Source of the DNA: Symbiodinium natans
Lineage: Eukaryota; Sar; Dinophyceae; Suessiales; Symbiodiniaceae
Reading direction: 5' to 3'
DNA length: 64,000 nucleotides
Assembly: GCA_905221605.1 (NCBI GenBank)
Contig: CAJNDS010002712.1
Coordinates: forward strand, 186,001 to 250,000
Position numbers and translations under genes: made by a program. The notes under the pieces were generated by a model. That model made no database searches. It saw only the letters and a program-made list of their open reading frames with translations, and was not told where the DNA came from. Positions 10,105 through 20,340 of this stretch are shown piece after piece; the first letter of the stretch is position 1, and each line of letters opens with the position of its first letter.

Positions 10105-10791
10105 TCATGGTAAAATGGGTGCCGTTTGGCTCTCCACTGGTGCTGAGTTCATCGAGCTGTAACTCACCGAGCAGCCCCCACAGTGGCCGCTAATGCATAC
10201 TGCGCACTCAAAGCTCGCAACAGATCTCCTGCAAGACTCAAAGCAGTGCTGGTTGCCGCAGCTCGAGCATCCGCCGTAGCAGGAGTTGATGGAACACCGC
10301 GCATAGCAGCCGGAGGGATCTGGATGGCTATAGCAGGGGCTGCCACAACCATGCAGTAGGGAACCTCCTGTAGCACAGGTTCCTGCCTGCCTTGCCAGGA
10401 AGCTCACAGGTCCATCTGCCTCCTCGCCTGTAGCACCAAGGAAGAGCTTGGTGAAGTCCGGTCCAGCATCCTCCAGCGAATGGGAGTCGAAGTTGAGCGC
10501 CTTGCTGCAGGCGGAGCACTTCGAGTCCAGGCACGCCAAGCAGAAGTCCGAGGAGTTGCCTGAACTGCACTCCTTTGCACAGAATCGTCGGCCGCAGTCG
10601 ACTTGTGTGCCCAGGCAGGAGGCACAGGTAGATGGCACCTTCAAGCCGAGCAGGCAATCGGACACACACGCGGCCTTGGAGTCCTTCTCTGAACATTGCT
10701 GTGCGCACGTGTGCAAGTTGTTCTTGTTGTCGGAGAGGCAGCTGCCATTTGCCATGGCCAGCGACACGACGACCAGGAGACGGCCGAGCAT
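10105..10791 (-). CDS. Secreted 28-cysteine protein, array copy 1
   Basis: The protein has 228 residues. Residues 1-17 (MLGRLLVVVSLAMANGS) form a signal-peptide-like N-terminus, so it is probably secreted or enters the endomembrane system. The mature part holds 28 cysteines in two blocks of 14 (about residues 18-95 and 138-212), joined by a Cys-free acidic linker and followed by a Ser/Pro-rich tail ending APILP. Each block contains two sub-repeats of form C-x3-C-x8-C-x(2,3)-C-x(4,9)-C-x(2,3)-C. All Cys are probably disulfide-bonded or metal-bound; I do not recognise the family. The ATG is 12 bases from a CCACCAG and about 23 from a CCGTTAG, either of which could accept the spliced leader. This is the last copy in transcription order and its downstream spacer ends the array at about 9585. 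Frames of 200-225 codons overlapping it are shadows. Confidence 0.9.
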   Translation of the reverse strand: MLGRLLVVVSLAMANGSCLSDNKNNLHTCAQQCSEKDSKAACVSDCLLGLKVPSTCASCLGTQVDCGRRFCAKECSSGNSSDFCLACLDSKCSACSKALNFDSHSLEDAGPDFTKLFLGATGEEADGPVSFLARQAGTCATGGSLLHGCGSPCYSHPDPSGCYARCSINSCYGGCSSCGNQHCFESCRRSVASFECAVCISGHCGGCSVSYSSMNSAPVESQTAPILP

Positions 10792-11433
10792 TGTGGTGCT
10801 GGTGGGAAGCTAACGGTTCACCGCTATGCGAGCCTGATACAGCTGCGGCTCCACGCACTGGGGCCCATCCTGCTAAGAAGCATGCCAGCATGAGCAGTCT
10901 GCCGTCTACCCACATGCCCAGGCTACCGAAAGATGACTGAAGGCTGCATGCTGCATGCTGCATGCTCCCTTCGGATGCGCATCCTTTTGGGGTCCACAAA
11001 TCCATCCTCCCTCCGTGCCAAGTGATAGAATGTTTCTCTACTGTTGCTCTGCCACTCTATACAGGCGTGTAGCGCTGGAGCAGTCACACACTTGCTGTTC
11101 GGAAGGCTACTGCAGGCCGCTAGGCCATGAGATGGTTGGGAATGCGCCTTGGCAAGGCAGGGGGCATTTGCGGCTGCCAAGCGCGCCAGTACCAAAATTT
11201 GCAGGTTGATGTACAGCAATTAAACCTGAAACTCTGCTTGCGGCATGCCACGGAAGCAAGACCGCCTCGACATCTTTACACGTTTCGAGCTGTACAGCTC
11301 TCTCTCGAATTGATGAAGCCACGCTGAATTCCTCACTTTGACGCATGCCGGCATGCATCCCTGTATGGCAGGTTACGCAACTCCGAGAGGGTATCACGAA
11401 GTTGCCGGTCACCAAGAAAAATGAGCGGGCCTC

Positions 11434-12120
11434 TCATGGTAAAATGGGTGCCGTTTGGCTCTCCACTGGTGCTGAGTTCATCGAGCTGTAACTCACCGAG
11501 CAGCCCCCACAGTGGCCGCTAATGCATACTGCGCACTCAAAGCTCGCAACAGATCTCCTGCAAGACTCAAAGCAGTGCTGGTTGCCGCAGCTCGAGCATC
11601 CGCCGTAGCAGGAGTTGATGGAACACCGCGCATAGCAGCCGGAGGGATCTGGATGGCTATAGCAGGGGCTGCCACAACCATGCAGTAGGGAACCTCCTGT
11701 AGCACAGGTTCCTGCCTGCCTTGCCAGGAAGCTCACAGGTCCATCTGCCTCCTCGCCTGTAGCACCAAGGAAGAGCTTGGTGAAGTCCGGTCCAGCATCC
11801 TCCAGCGAATGGGAGTCGAAGTTGAGCGCCTTGCTGCAGGCGGAGCACTTCGAGTCCAGGCACGCCAAGCAGAAGTCCGAGGAGTTGCCTGAACTGCACT
11901 CCTTTGCACAGAATCGTCGGCCGCAGTCGACTTGTGTGCCCAGGCAGGAGGCACAGGTAGATGGCACCTTCAAGCCGAGCAGGCAATCGGACACACACGC
12001 GGCCTTGGAGTCCTTCTCTGAACATTGCTGTGCGCACGTGTGCAAGTTGTTCTTGTTGTCGGAGAGGCAGCTGCCATTTGCCATGGCCAGCGACACGACG
12101 ACCAGGAGACGGCCGAGCAT
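11434..12120 (-). CDS. Secreted 28-cysteine protein, array copy 2
   Basis: The encoded protein is identical to copy 1, and by eye the two CDSs show no base difference. The spacer to its left carries a single variant (ATTAAACCTG instead of ATTAGACCTG). Long upstream region as in copies 1 and 3. The near-absence of differences from copy 1 suggests very recent duplication or gene conversion. Confidence 0.9.
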   Translation of the reverse strand: MLGRLLVVVSLAMANGSCLSDNKNNLHTCAQQCSEKDSKAACVSDCLLGLKVPSTCASCLGTQVDCGRRFCAKECSSGNSSDFCLACLDSKCSACSKALNFDSHSLEDAGPDFTKLFLGATGEEADGPVSFLARQAGTCATGGSLLHGCGSPCYSHPDPSGCYARCSINSCYGGCSSCGNQHCFESCRRSVASFECAVCISGHCGGCSVSYSSMNSAPVESQTAPILP

Positions 12121-12764
12121 TGTGGTGCTGGTGGGAAGCTAACGGTTCACCGCTATGCGAGCCTGATACAGCTGCGGCTCCACGCACTGGGGCCCATCCT
12201 GCTAAGAAGCATGCCAGCAGAGCAGTCTGCCGTCTACCCACATGCCCAGGCTACCGAAAGATGACTGAAGGCTGCATGCTGCATGCTGCATGCTCCCTTC
12301 GGATGCGCATCCTTTTGGGGTCCACAAATCCATCCTCCCTCCGTGCCAAGTGATAGAACGTTTCTCTACTGTTGCTCTGCCACTCTATACAGGCGTGTAG
12401 CGCTGGAGCAGTCACACACTTGCTGTTCGGAAGGCTACTGCAGGCCGCTAGGCCATGAGATGGTTGGGAATGCGCCTTGGCAAGGCAGGGGGCATCTGCG
12501 GCTGCCAAGCGCGCCAGTACCAAAATTTGCAGGTTGATGTACAGCAATTAGACCTGAAACTCTGCTTGCAGCATGCTACGCAAGCAAGACCGCCTCGACA
12601 TCTTTACACGTGACACTGAGCTGTACAGCTCTCTCTCGAATTGATGAAGCCACGCTGAATTCCTCACTTTGACGCATGCCGGCATGCATCCCTGTATGGC
12701 AGGTTACGCAACTCCGAGAGGGTATCACGAAGTTGCCGGTCACCAAGAAAAATGAGCGGGCCTC

Positions 12765-13451
12765 TCATGGTAAAATGGGTGCCGTTTGGCTCTCCACTGG
12801 TGCTGAGTTCATCGAGCTGTAACTCACCGAGCAGCCCCCACAGTGGCCGCTAATGCATACTGCGCACTCAAAGCTCGCAACAGATCTCCTGCAAGACTCA
12901 AAGCAGTGCTGGTTGCCGCAGCTCGAGCATCCTCCGTAGCAGGAGTTGATGGAACACCGCGCATAGCAGCCGGAGGGATCTGGATGGCTATAGCAGGGGC
13001 TGCCACAACCATGCAGCAGGGAACCTCCTGTAGCACAGGTTCCTGCCTGCCTTGCCAGGAAGCTCACAGGTCCATCTGCCTCCTCGCCTGTAGCACCAAG
13101 GAAGAGCTTGGTGAAGTCCGGTCCAGCATCCTCCAGCGAATGGGAGTCGAAGTTGAGCGCCTTGCTGCAGGCGGAACACTTCGAGTCCAGGCACGCCAAG
13201 CAGAAGTCCGAGGAGTTGCCTGAACTGCACTCCTTTGCACAGAATCGTCGGCCGCAGTCGACTTGTGTGCCCAGGCAGGAGGCACAGGTAGATGGCACCT
13301 TCAAGCCGAGCAGGCAATCGGACACACACGCGGCCTTGGAGTCCTTCTCTGAACATTGCTGTGCGCACGTGTGCAAGTTGTTCTTGTTGTCGGAGAGGCA
13401 GCTGCCATTTGCCATGGCCAGCGACACGACGACCAGGAGACGGCCGAGCAT
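12765..13451 (-). CDS. Secreted 28-cysteine protein, array copy 3
   Basis: Protein identical to the other copies. Three silent changes against copy 1 were seen: a Gly codon in the YGG run, a Leu codon before LHGCG, and a Cys codon in SKCSAC. The spacer to its left is the most divergent (GCAGCATGCTACGCAAGC, and ACACGTGACACTGAGC in place of ACACGTTTCGAGC), so spacer drift with protein conservation is clearest here. Confidence 0.9.
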   Translation of the reverse strand: MLGRLLVVVSLAMANGSCLSDNKNNLHTCAQQCSEKDSKAACVSDCLLGLKVPSTCASCLGTQVDCGRRFCAKECSSGNSSDFCLACLDSKCSACSKALNFDSHSLEDAGPDFTKLFLGATGEEADGPVSFLARQAGTCATGGSLLHGCGSPCYSHPDPSGCYARCSINSCYGGCSSCGNQHCFESCRRSVASFECAVCISGHCGGCSVSYSSMNSAPVESQTAPILP

Positions 13452-14036
13452 TGTGGTGCTGGTGGGAAGCTAACGGTTCACCGCTATGCGAGCCTGATAC
13501 AGCTGCGGCTCCACGCACTGGGGCCCATCCTGCTAAGAAGCATGCCAGTATGAGCAGTCTGCCGTCTACCCACATGCCCAGGCTCCCTTCGGATGCGCAT
13601 CCTTTTGGGGTCCACAAATCCATCCGCCCTCCGTGCCAAGTGATAGAACGTTTCTCTACTGTTGCTCTGCCACTCTGTACAGGCGTGTAGCGCTGGAGCA
13701 GTCACACACTTGCTGTTCGGAAGGCTACTGCAGGCCGCTAGGCAGTGAGATGGTTGGGAATGCGCCTTGGCAAGGCAGGGGGCGCCAGTACCAAAATTTG
13801 CAGGTTGATGTACAGCAATTAGACCTGAAACTCTGCTTGCGGCATGCCACGGAAGCAAGACCGCCTCGACATCTTTACACGTTTCGAGCTGTACAGCTCT
13901 CTCTCTCTCTCAAATTGATGAAGCCACGCTGAATTCCTCGCTTTGACGCATGCCGGCATGCATCCCTGTATGGCAGGTTACGCAACTCCGAGAGGGTATC
14001 ACGAAGTTGCCGGTCACCAAGAAAAATGAGCGGGCC

Positions 14037-14723
14037 TCATGGTAAAATGGGTGCCGTTTGGCTCTCCACTGGTGCTGAGTTCATCGAGCTGTAACTCACC
14101 GAGCAGCCCCCACAGTGGCCGCTAATGCATACTGCGCACTCAAAGCTCGCAACAGATCTCCTGCAAGACTCAAAGCAGTGCTGGTTGCCGCAGCTCGAGC
14201 ATCCTCCGTAGCAGGAGTTGATGGAACACCGCGCATAGCAGCCGGAGGGATCTGGATGGCTATAGCAGGGGCTGCCACAACCATGCAGTAGGGAACCTCC
14301 TGTAGCACAGGTTCCTGCCTGCCTTGCCAGGAAGCTCACAGGTCCATCTGCCTCCTCGCCTGTAGCACCAAGGAAGAGCTTGGTGAAGTCCGGTCCAGCA
14401 TCCTCCAGCGAATGGGAGTCGAAGTTGAGCGCCTTGCTGCAGGCGGAACACTTCGAGTCCAGGCACGCCAAGCAGAAGTCCGAGGAGTTGCCTGAACTGC
14501 ACTCCTTTGCACAGAATCGTCGGCCGCAGTCGACTTGTGTGCCCAGGCAGGAGGCACAGGTAGATGGCACCTTCAAGCCGAGCAGGCAGTCGGACACACA
14601 CGCGGCCTTGGAGTCCTTCTCTGAACATTGCTGTGCGCATGTGTGCAAGTTGTTCTTGTTGTCGGAGAGGCAGCTGCCATTTGCCATGGCCAGCGACACG
14701 ACGACCAGGAGACGGCCGAGCAT
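14037..14723 (-). CDS. Secreted 28-cysteine protein, array copy 4
   Basis: Protein identical to the other copies. Two private silent changes occur, in the Asp codon of VSDC and the Thr codon of LHTC. The spacer to its left lacks about 40 bp including the GCATGCT triplication, lacks a further stretch around the GCGGCTGCCAAGC word, and has an expanded CT run. The upstream region is the short type shared with copies 5 and 6. Confidence 0.9.
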   Translation of the reverse strand: MLGRLLVVVSLAMANGSCLSDNKNNLHTCAQQCSEKDSKAACVSDCLLGLKVPSTCASCLGTQVDCGRRFCAKECSSGNSSDFCLACLDSKCSACSKALNFDSHSLEDAGPDFTKLFLGATGEEADGPVSFLARQAGTCATGGSLLHGCGSPCYSHPDPSGCYARCSINSCYGGCSSCGNQHCFESCRRSVASFECAVCISGHCGGCSVSYSSMNSAPVESQTAPILP

Positions 14724-15326
14724 TGTGGTGCTGGTGGGAAGCTAACGGTTCACCGCGATTCGAGCCTTGATACAGTTGCGGCTCGAGCAGTCTGCCGTCT
14801 ACCCGCATGCCCAGGCTACCGAAAGATGACTGAAGGCTGCATGCTGCATGCTGCATGCTCCCTTCGGATGCGCATCCTTTTGGGGTCCACAAATCCATCC
14901 GCCCTCCGTGCCAAGTGATAGAACGTTTCTCTACTGTTGCTCTGCCACTCTGTACAGGCGTGTAGCGCTGGAGCAGTCACACACTTGCTGTTCGGAAGGC
15001 TACTGCAGGCCGCTAGGCAGTGAGATGGTTGGGAATGCGCCTTGGCAAGGCAGGGGGCATCTGCGGCTGCCAAGCGCGCCAGTACCAAAATTTGCAGGTT
15101 GATGTACAGCAATTAGACCTGAAACTCTGCTTGCGGCATGCCACGGAAGCAAGACCGCCTCGACATCTTTACACGTTTCGAGCTGTACAGCTCTCTCTCG
15201 AATTGATGAAGCCACGCTGAATTCCTCACTTTGACGCATGCCGGCATGCATCCCTGTATGGCAGGTTACGCAACTCCGAGAGGGTATCACGAAGTTGCCG
15301 GTCACCAAGAAAAATGAGCGGGCCTC

Positions 15327-16013
15327 TCATGGTAAAATGGGTGCCGTTTGGCTCTCCACTGGTGCTGAGTTCATCGAGCTGTAACTCACCGAGCAGCCCC
15401 CACAGTGGCCGCTAATGCATACTGCGCACTCAAAGCTCGCAACAGATCTCCTGCAAGACTCAAAGCAGTGCTGGTTGCCGCAGCTCGAGCATCCGCCGTA
15501 GCAGGAGTTGATGGAACACCGCGCATAGCAGCCGGAGGGATCTGGATGGCTATAGCAGGGGCTGCCACAACCATGCAGCAGGGAACCTCCTGTAGCACAG
15601 GTTCCTGCCTGCCTTGCCAGGAAGCTCACAGGTCCATCTGCCTCCTCGCCTGTAGCACCAAGGAAGAGCTTGGTGAAGTCCGGTCCAGCATCCTCCAGCG
15701 AATGGGAGTCGAAGTTGAGCGCCTTGCTGCAGGCGGAACACTTCGAGTCCAGGCACGCCAAGCAGAAGTCCGAGGAGTTGCCTGAACTGCACTCCTTTGC
15801 ACAGAATCGTCGGCCGCAGTCGACTTGTGTGCCCAGGCAGGAGGCACAGGTAGATGGCACCTTCAAGCCGAGCAGGCAATCGGACACACACGCGGCCTTG
15901 GAGTCCTTCTCTGAACATTGCTGTGCGCACGTGTGCAAGTTGTTCTTGTTGTCGGAGAGGCAGCTGCCATTTGCCATGGCCAGCGACACGACGACCAGGA
16001 GACGGCCGAGCAT
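15327..16013 (-). CDS. Secreted 28-cysteine protein, array copy 5
   Basis: Protein identical to the other copies. It differs from copy 6 by a silent Cys codon change (TGT for TGC in SKCSAC). The upstream region has CTAACAGTTC where the others have CTAACGGTTC, close to one candidate spliced-leader acceptor on the minus strand. Confidence 0.9.
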   Translation of the reverse strand: MLGRLLVVVSLAMANGSCLSDNKNNLHTCAQQCSEKDSKAACVSDCLLGLKVPSTCASCLGTQVDCGRRFCAKECSSGNSSDFCLACLDSKCSACSKALNFDSHSLEDAGPDFTKLFLGATGEEADGPVSFLARQAGTCATGGSLLHGCGSPCYSHPDPSGCYARCSINSCYGGCSSCGNQHCFESCRRSVASFECAVCISGHCGGCSVSYSSMNSAPVESQTAPILP

Positions 16014-16616
16014 TGTGGTGCTGGTGGGAAGCTAACAGTTCACCGCGATTCGAGCCTTGATACAGTTGCGGCTCGAGCAGTCTGCCGTCTACCCACATGC
16101 CCAGGCTACCGAAAGATGACTGAAGGCTGCATGCTGCATGCTGCATGCTCCCTTCGGATGCGCATCCTTTTGGGGTCCACAAATCCATCCGCCCTCCGTG
16201 CCAAGTGATAGAACGTTTCTCTACTGTTGCTCTGCCACTCTGTACAGGCGTGTAGCGCTGGAGCAGTCACACACTTGCTGTTCGGAAGGCTACTGCAGGC
16301 CGCTAGGCAGTGAGATGGTTGGGAATGCGCCTTGGCAAGGCAGGGGGCATCTGCGGCTGCCAAGCGCGCCAGTACCAAAATTTGCAGGTTGATGTACAGC
16401 AATTAGACCTGAAACTCTGCTTGCGGCATGCCACGGAAGCAAGACCGCCTCGACATCTTTACACGTTTCGAGCTGTACAGCTCTCTCTCGAATTGATGAA
16501 GCCACGCTGAATTCCTCACTTTGACGCATGCCGGCATGCATCCCTGTATGGCAGGTTACGCAACTCCGAGAGGGTATCACGAAGTTGCCGGTCACCAAGA
16601 AAAATGAGCGGGCCTC

Positions 16617-17303
16617 TCATGGTAAAATGGGTGCCGTTTGGCTCTCCACTGGTGCTGAGTTCATCGAGCTGTAACTCACCGAGCAGCCCCCACAGTGGCC
16701 GCTAATGCATACTGCGCACTCAAAGCTCGCAACAGATCTCCTGCAAGACTCAAAGCAGTGCTGGTTGCCGCAGCTCGAGCATCCGCCGTAGCAGGAGTTG
16801 ATGGAACACCGCGCATAGCAGCCGGAGGGATCTGGATGGCTATAGCAGGGGCTGCCACAACCATGCAGCAGGGAACCTCCTGTAGCACAGGTTCCTGCCT
16901 GCCTTGCCAGGAAGCTCACAGGTCCATCTGCCTCCTCGCCTGTAGCACCAAGGAAGAGCTTGGTGAAGTCCGGTCCAGCATCCTCCAGCGAATGGGAGTC
17001 GAAGTTGAGCGCCTTGCTGCAGGCGGAGCACTTCGAGTCCAGGCACGCCAAGCAGAAGTCCGAGGAGTTGCCTGAACTGCACTCCTTTGCACAGAATCGT
17101 CGGCCGCAGTCGACTTGTGTGCCCAGGCAGGAGGCACAGGTAGATGGCACCTTCAAGCCGAGCAGGCAATCGGACACACACGCGGCCTTGGAGTCCTTCT
17201 CTGAACATTGCTGTGCGCACGTGTGCAAGTTGTTCTTGTTGTCGGAGAGGCAGCTGCCATTTGCCATGGCCAGCGACACGACGACCAGGAGACGGCCGAG
17301 CAT
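16617..17303 (-). CDS. Secreted 28-cysteine protein, array copy 6 (first transcribed)
   Basis: Protein identical to the other copies. It is the right-most copy, hence the first reached if the block is transcribed right to left. Homology to the other units ends about 55 bases upstream of the ATG, at GATACAGCTGTGG near 17360, so any unit-external promoter would lie to the right of this point. Confidence 0.9.
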   Translation of the reverse strand: MLGRLLVVVSLAMANGSCLSDNKNNLHTCAQQCSEKDSKAACVSDCLLGLKVPSTCASCLGTQVDCGRRFCAKECSSGNSSDFCLACLDSKCSACSKALNFDSHSLEDAGPDFTKLFLGATGEEADGPVSFLARQAGTCATGGSLLHGCGSPCYSHPDPSGCYARCSINSCYGGCSSCGNQHCFESCRRSVASFECAVCISGHCGGCSVSYSSMNSAPVESQTAPILP

Positions 17304-17359
17304 TGTGGTGCTGGTGGGAAGCTAACGGTTCACCGCGATTCGAGCCTTGATACAGCTGT

Positions 17360-19105
17360 GGGGTTCAGCCACTGACGAGATGGTCAGCACCAGGCAGAAG
17401 CTGGGCCCCAAAAGAAAAACACGCCGGTCAGGCCTGGATTTTCTCCACCGCCTGCACCATCTCCTGATCTGCAGTGGTGCTCAGTTGAGGCCGGCAACGG
17501 AATGGGGGGCAGATCCCAGCAGTCTCTATAGGAAAGGCCATCTCCTGCCACCATCGTTTTACCTAACAACGAGCCCATTCTTCTTCATGAACACCCTAAA
17601 CCCTAAACCCTAATCCCTAGACCGCTCTCCTGAGCCTTTCTCTGGAACTCCCTGGTGATGGCGGCAAATCCATCCTCATTTCTAGAGTCCGGCTGCCCCC
17701 ATCGTGGCATAAGTGGCATGTGCCCTGCACTTCGTCTCACTCACATTCCTTTCGGCCTCAAAGTCAGCCCACTGGAGCAGAGGATCGGCGACCTCCTCCT
17801 ACGCAGCAGCCGTTGCGGAGCTCAGGGGATGAGGGTAACCCTGCTGGGTCTGCTTCTGTCTACCTGTGCGGCTCTCTGAGGTTCTAAACCCTGAACCTTA
17901 TGTTGCAGCAAATCCTGAAACCCTAAACCCTAAAACACCAACCAGTACCCTAAATCTCCTCGCGGTCGTCGACAGCTTCCAGCTGCGGGGCCCTGAACCA
18001 AGGATGCCTCCGCCCCAAGCAGCGCAACGTAGGACTCCACAGCACGGCACACCATTCTCACAGCCGCGCCCGGCCAAATATCGCAAAGACAAACAGACGG
18101 CTAGAAAAAATGTCTATATTAAATAACAATTAAGAATATACTTACAATGAATGTTGTTCTTGTTTATAACCCTAAGAAGAGAGATCTACTACGTGCATAT
18201 GTATAGAAACCGGGGCCAAAGCTTCAGGGCATCCTCAGCCTCGGGTCGCAAGGTCCTGGCACATGCCCGAGGGGACTCGATGAAGGAGCTGTTGGGTTTA
18301 GGATTTAGGATTTGGGGTTTGGGGTTTAGGGTTTAGGGTTTGGGGTTTGGGGTTTGGGGTTTAGGGTTTAGGGTTCATTTGCTTGGAGTTGCTGGTGGTG
18401 ACTGTGTGCGGGCCCTCCTTGCATGATCCGCCAAGCCAAACATTCTGGGGAAGATCGCTACAAAGCATGGGCTGCAAGTTAGTGGTGGCGGCCACCATGG
18501 TTACAAGAGTTGGAATTTAGGGTGGTCAGTGGCGGAGGAGACCGCGCAGCAATGCGGTGAAACGGCTGGTAAGTGCAAATTCCCGGCCCTAATAAAACCC
18601 GAAACCTTGAACCCTGGACCCTGAAACCGTGAACTCTGGAAGCTCTCCAAGCCTTTTGGGCCGCAAGAGACGCCGAACCAGGTCGCGCGCCACCGGCGAT
18701 GGCCTGCCCGTCTGGCAGGTAAGAGTTCAGGTTGGAATTGAGATTAACGAAGGAAAGCACGTGTTGGGAAATCCAAGGTTTCTGAGCAAGGGGCGAAAGT
18801 GAAATGAGCGTTCTGGCACTGCCAGTAAAGGATAGAGGTTACAGCGGGGTGTGTTTCGTCATATGCTGCCCGTCTACCTTGCAGGATGAGACTGACTGGT
18901 TTTACATCCCTCCTGAGCATTGACAGCCGCGACTCGATCGCGGTCTTTTGTGTAATTCCAGTCGTAAACAAACCTCCCCCACAGGTACAATCGAGACAAA
19001 ACATTCTCGATGGAGCAGTTGAAGAGTAGTGGAGCTGGATGGAGCTGAATGGTGCTTTTTATGGCCAGTGAACAACCTGTACAGGGTCTCACAAACAAAA
19101 ACTAA
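17360..19105. other. Non-coding stretch with telomere-like tracts
   Basis: Contains CCCTAAA-type tracts at 17590-17620 and 17915-17935 and a TTTAGGG/TTTGGGG tract at 18296-18375. No recognised gene; one minus-strand segment at about 18620-18725 (PDGQAIAGGARPGSASLAAQ) has coding-like composition only. Confidence 0.5.
18296..18375 (+). repeat. Interstitial telomere-like tract (TTTAGGG/TTTGGGG)
   Basis: About eleven 7-mer units alternate TTTAGGG and TTTGGGG. TTTAGGG is the telomere repeat type of dinoflagellates and plants. Confidence 0.8.
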
Positions 19106-19108
19106 AAA

Positions 19109-19290
19109 ATCCGCCGAGGCCTCGGGCCGAAGGTGTTTAGGTTGTGAGAACAGGCGCAGCCCCCAAATCCTACCCCCCCCCCCCCCCCCGAACCTGCCTC
19201 CCCAAAACCCCCCCCCCCCCCCCGCAACGTCGGCCCCTCTGCGGGAGCTGCATTGAGGCCGAGGCGGGTCGCGTAGCGTTAGAATTAATA
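19109..19290. repeat. Dispersed A-B repeat, locus 1
   Basis: End A is the GCCGAGGCCTCGGGCCGAAG word (within 19109-19155) and end B is GGCCGAGGCGGGTCGCGTAG plus CGTTAGAATTA (19257-19288), enclosing two poly-C runs. The same ends in the same order occur near 32371/33042 and 44696/44898. Confidence 0.6.
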
Positions 19291-20020
19291 ACAACAGCAT
19301 AACAGCAACAGATGAAGTAGTTAAGTAGTTTGCGCTCCAACCCGGCCGTTCCGACTCTGGAAAGAAGGAAACTTCCGAAGCTTTTTGCATCCATGAGAAT
19401 CTAAGCGCCGTTCATGGTCTATGAAATGTGCCGGGCGGTGGACTGCAGAACAACTGGCAAGCTCTGCACCCCCCGAAACGCCCGCAGGATCCCTTTAGGG
19501 CTCTGAGGGTCGCTTCAAGCCCGTGTCGACCGGCCCTCATCTACACAAGGTCGCCAGTCAAACTCAGTCTGACATGCGAGAGCTCTCTCTTTCTTTGGCA
19601 GTTCCGACCTGTTAAGGAGGGCAAACCCTGACCCAGAGCCAGGAAACAAGAAGCATCACATGTGGCTTCGTAAAGTATTGCTCTTACAGGAAACTGCTTT
19701 GGTCTTCGTTTGTTTTGATTACCTTCCCTGAGAGCCATGACTTCCCGGCATGTCCAGGCAAGAGCCTGGTGTAACACCGCTCAATCCAGGGCGCTAGTAC
19801 CCAGTACTGGGCAGCGGCGTCTCCGAACCTTCCCAGACTCCATAGACTCTCAGAGTCCTCTGAGGCTGGGCTCACTGACTCACTGGGGTCGCTTGCGCTT
19901 TGTACGGCGCAACGTCCCAAGTGATTCAAGAGTCGACGGGGCCAGGGGGGGCTGAATCACTGCTAGCCAAATTTCCACAGCAACGCTGTGAATAATAATA
20001 ATGATAATAATCATCATCAT
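19290..20020. other. Unassigned stretch
   Basis: Mixed-composition sequence in which I recognise no gene, RNA or repeat. Confidence 0.35.
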
Positions 20021-20025
20021 CATAC

Positions 20026-20030
<5 letters not shown>

Positions 20031-20059
<29 letters not shown>

Positions 20060-20178
20060 TGTATATACACATATATACATATATATATATATATTATGTA
20101 CATATGTATATATATATATACGTATTTATACATATACATACATACATACATACATACATACATACATACATACATACA

Positions 20179-20208
<30 letters not shown>
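20031..20208. repeat. TATG/CATA tetranucleotide microsatellite with inverted halves
   Basis: A (TATG)n run at 20031-20064 and a (CATA)n run at about 20130-20208 are reverse complements separated by an AT-rich centre, so the region could form a long hairpin. Confidence 0.9.
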
Positions 20209-20209
<1 letters not shown>

Positions 20210-20340
20210 GTATACCTAATATGTGACATGAGCACAGTTCTCTGCTCCCCACATCGCTCACCATGCTTACGAGCCCGCGTCCACCCGAGCAAGACTTGGG
20301 CGTTCTGGTAAGCTTTGGAGCCTGGCCTTCAGATTAACGC

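Larger units (their letters stand above)
9585..17360 (-). repeat. Tandem gene array, six units of about 1.23-1.33 kb
   Basis: Units begin at the conserved GGCTACCGAAAG (or GGCTCCC) point: 9591, 10921, 12249, 13581, 14814 and 16104. In gene orientation each has a short upstream region (about 90-130 bp), a 687-bp CDS and a downstream spacer of about 455-515 bp. CDS-to-CDS spacing is 1329, 1331, 1272, 1290 and 1290 bases. Units 1-3 share a long upstream region and GGCCATGAGATGG in the spacer. Units 4-6 share a shorter upstream region (about 40 bp less) and GGCAGTGAGATGG. Homology stops abruptly near 9580 and 17360. Head-to-tail arrays of trans-spliced genes are typical of dinoflagellates. Confidence 0.97.

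Noticed and set aside
10328-11005. Frames of 194-225 codons overlapping each array gene
   Set aside because: They are the alternate frame of the Cys-rich CDS; their N-termini differ between copies because they run into the upstream region.
9585-17360. CRISPR array or satellite DNA
   Set aside because: The repeat unit is over 1.2 kb and contains a complete conserved gene.
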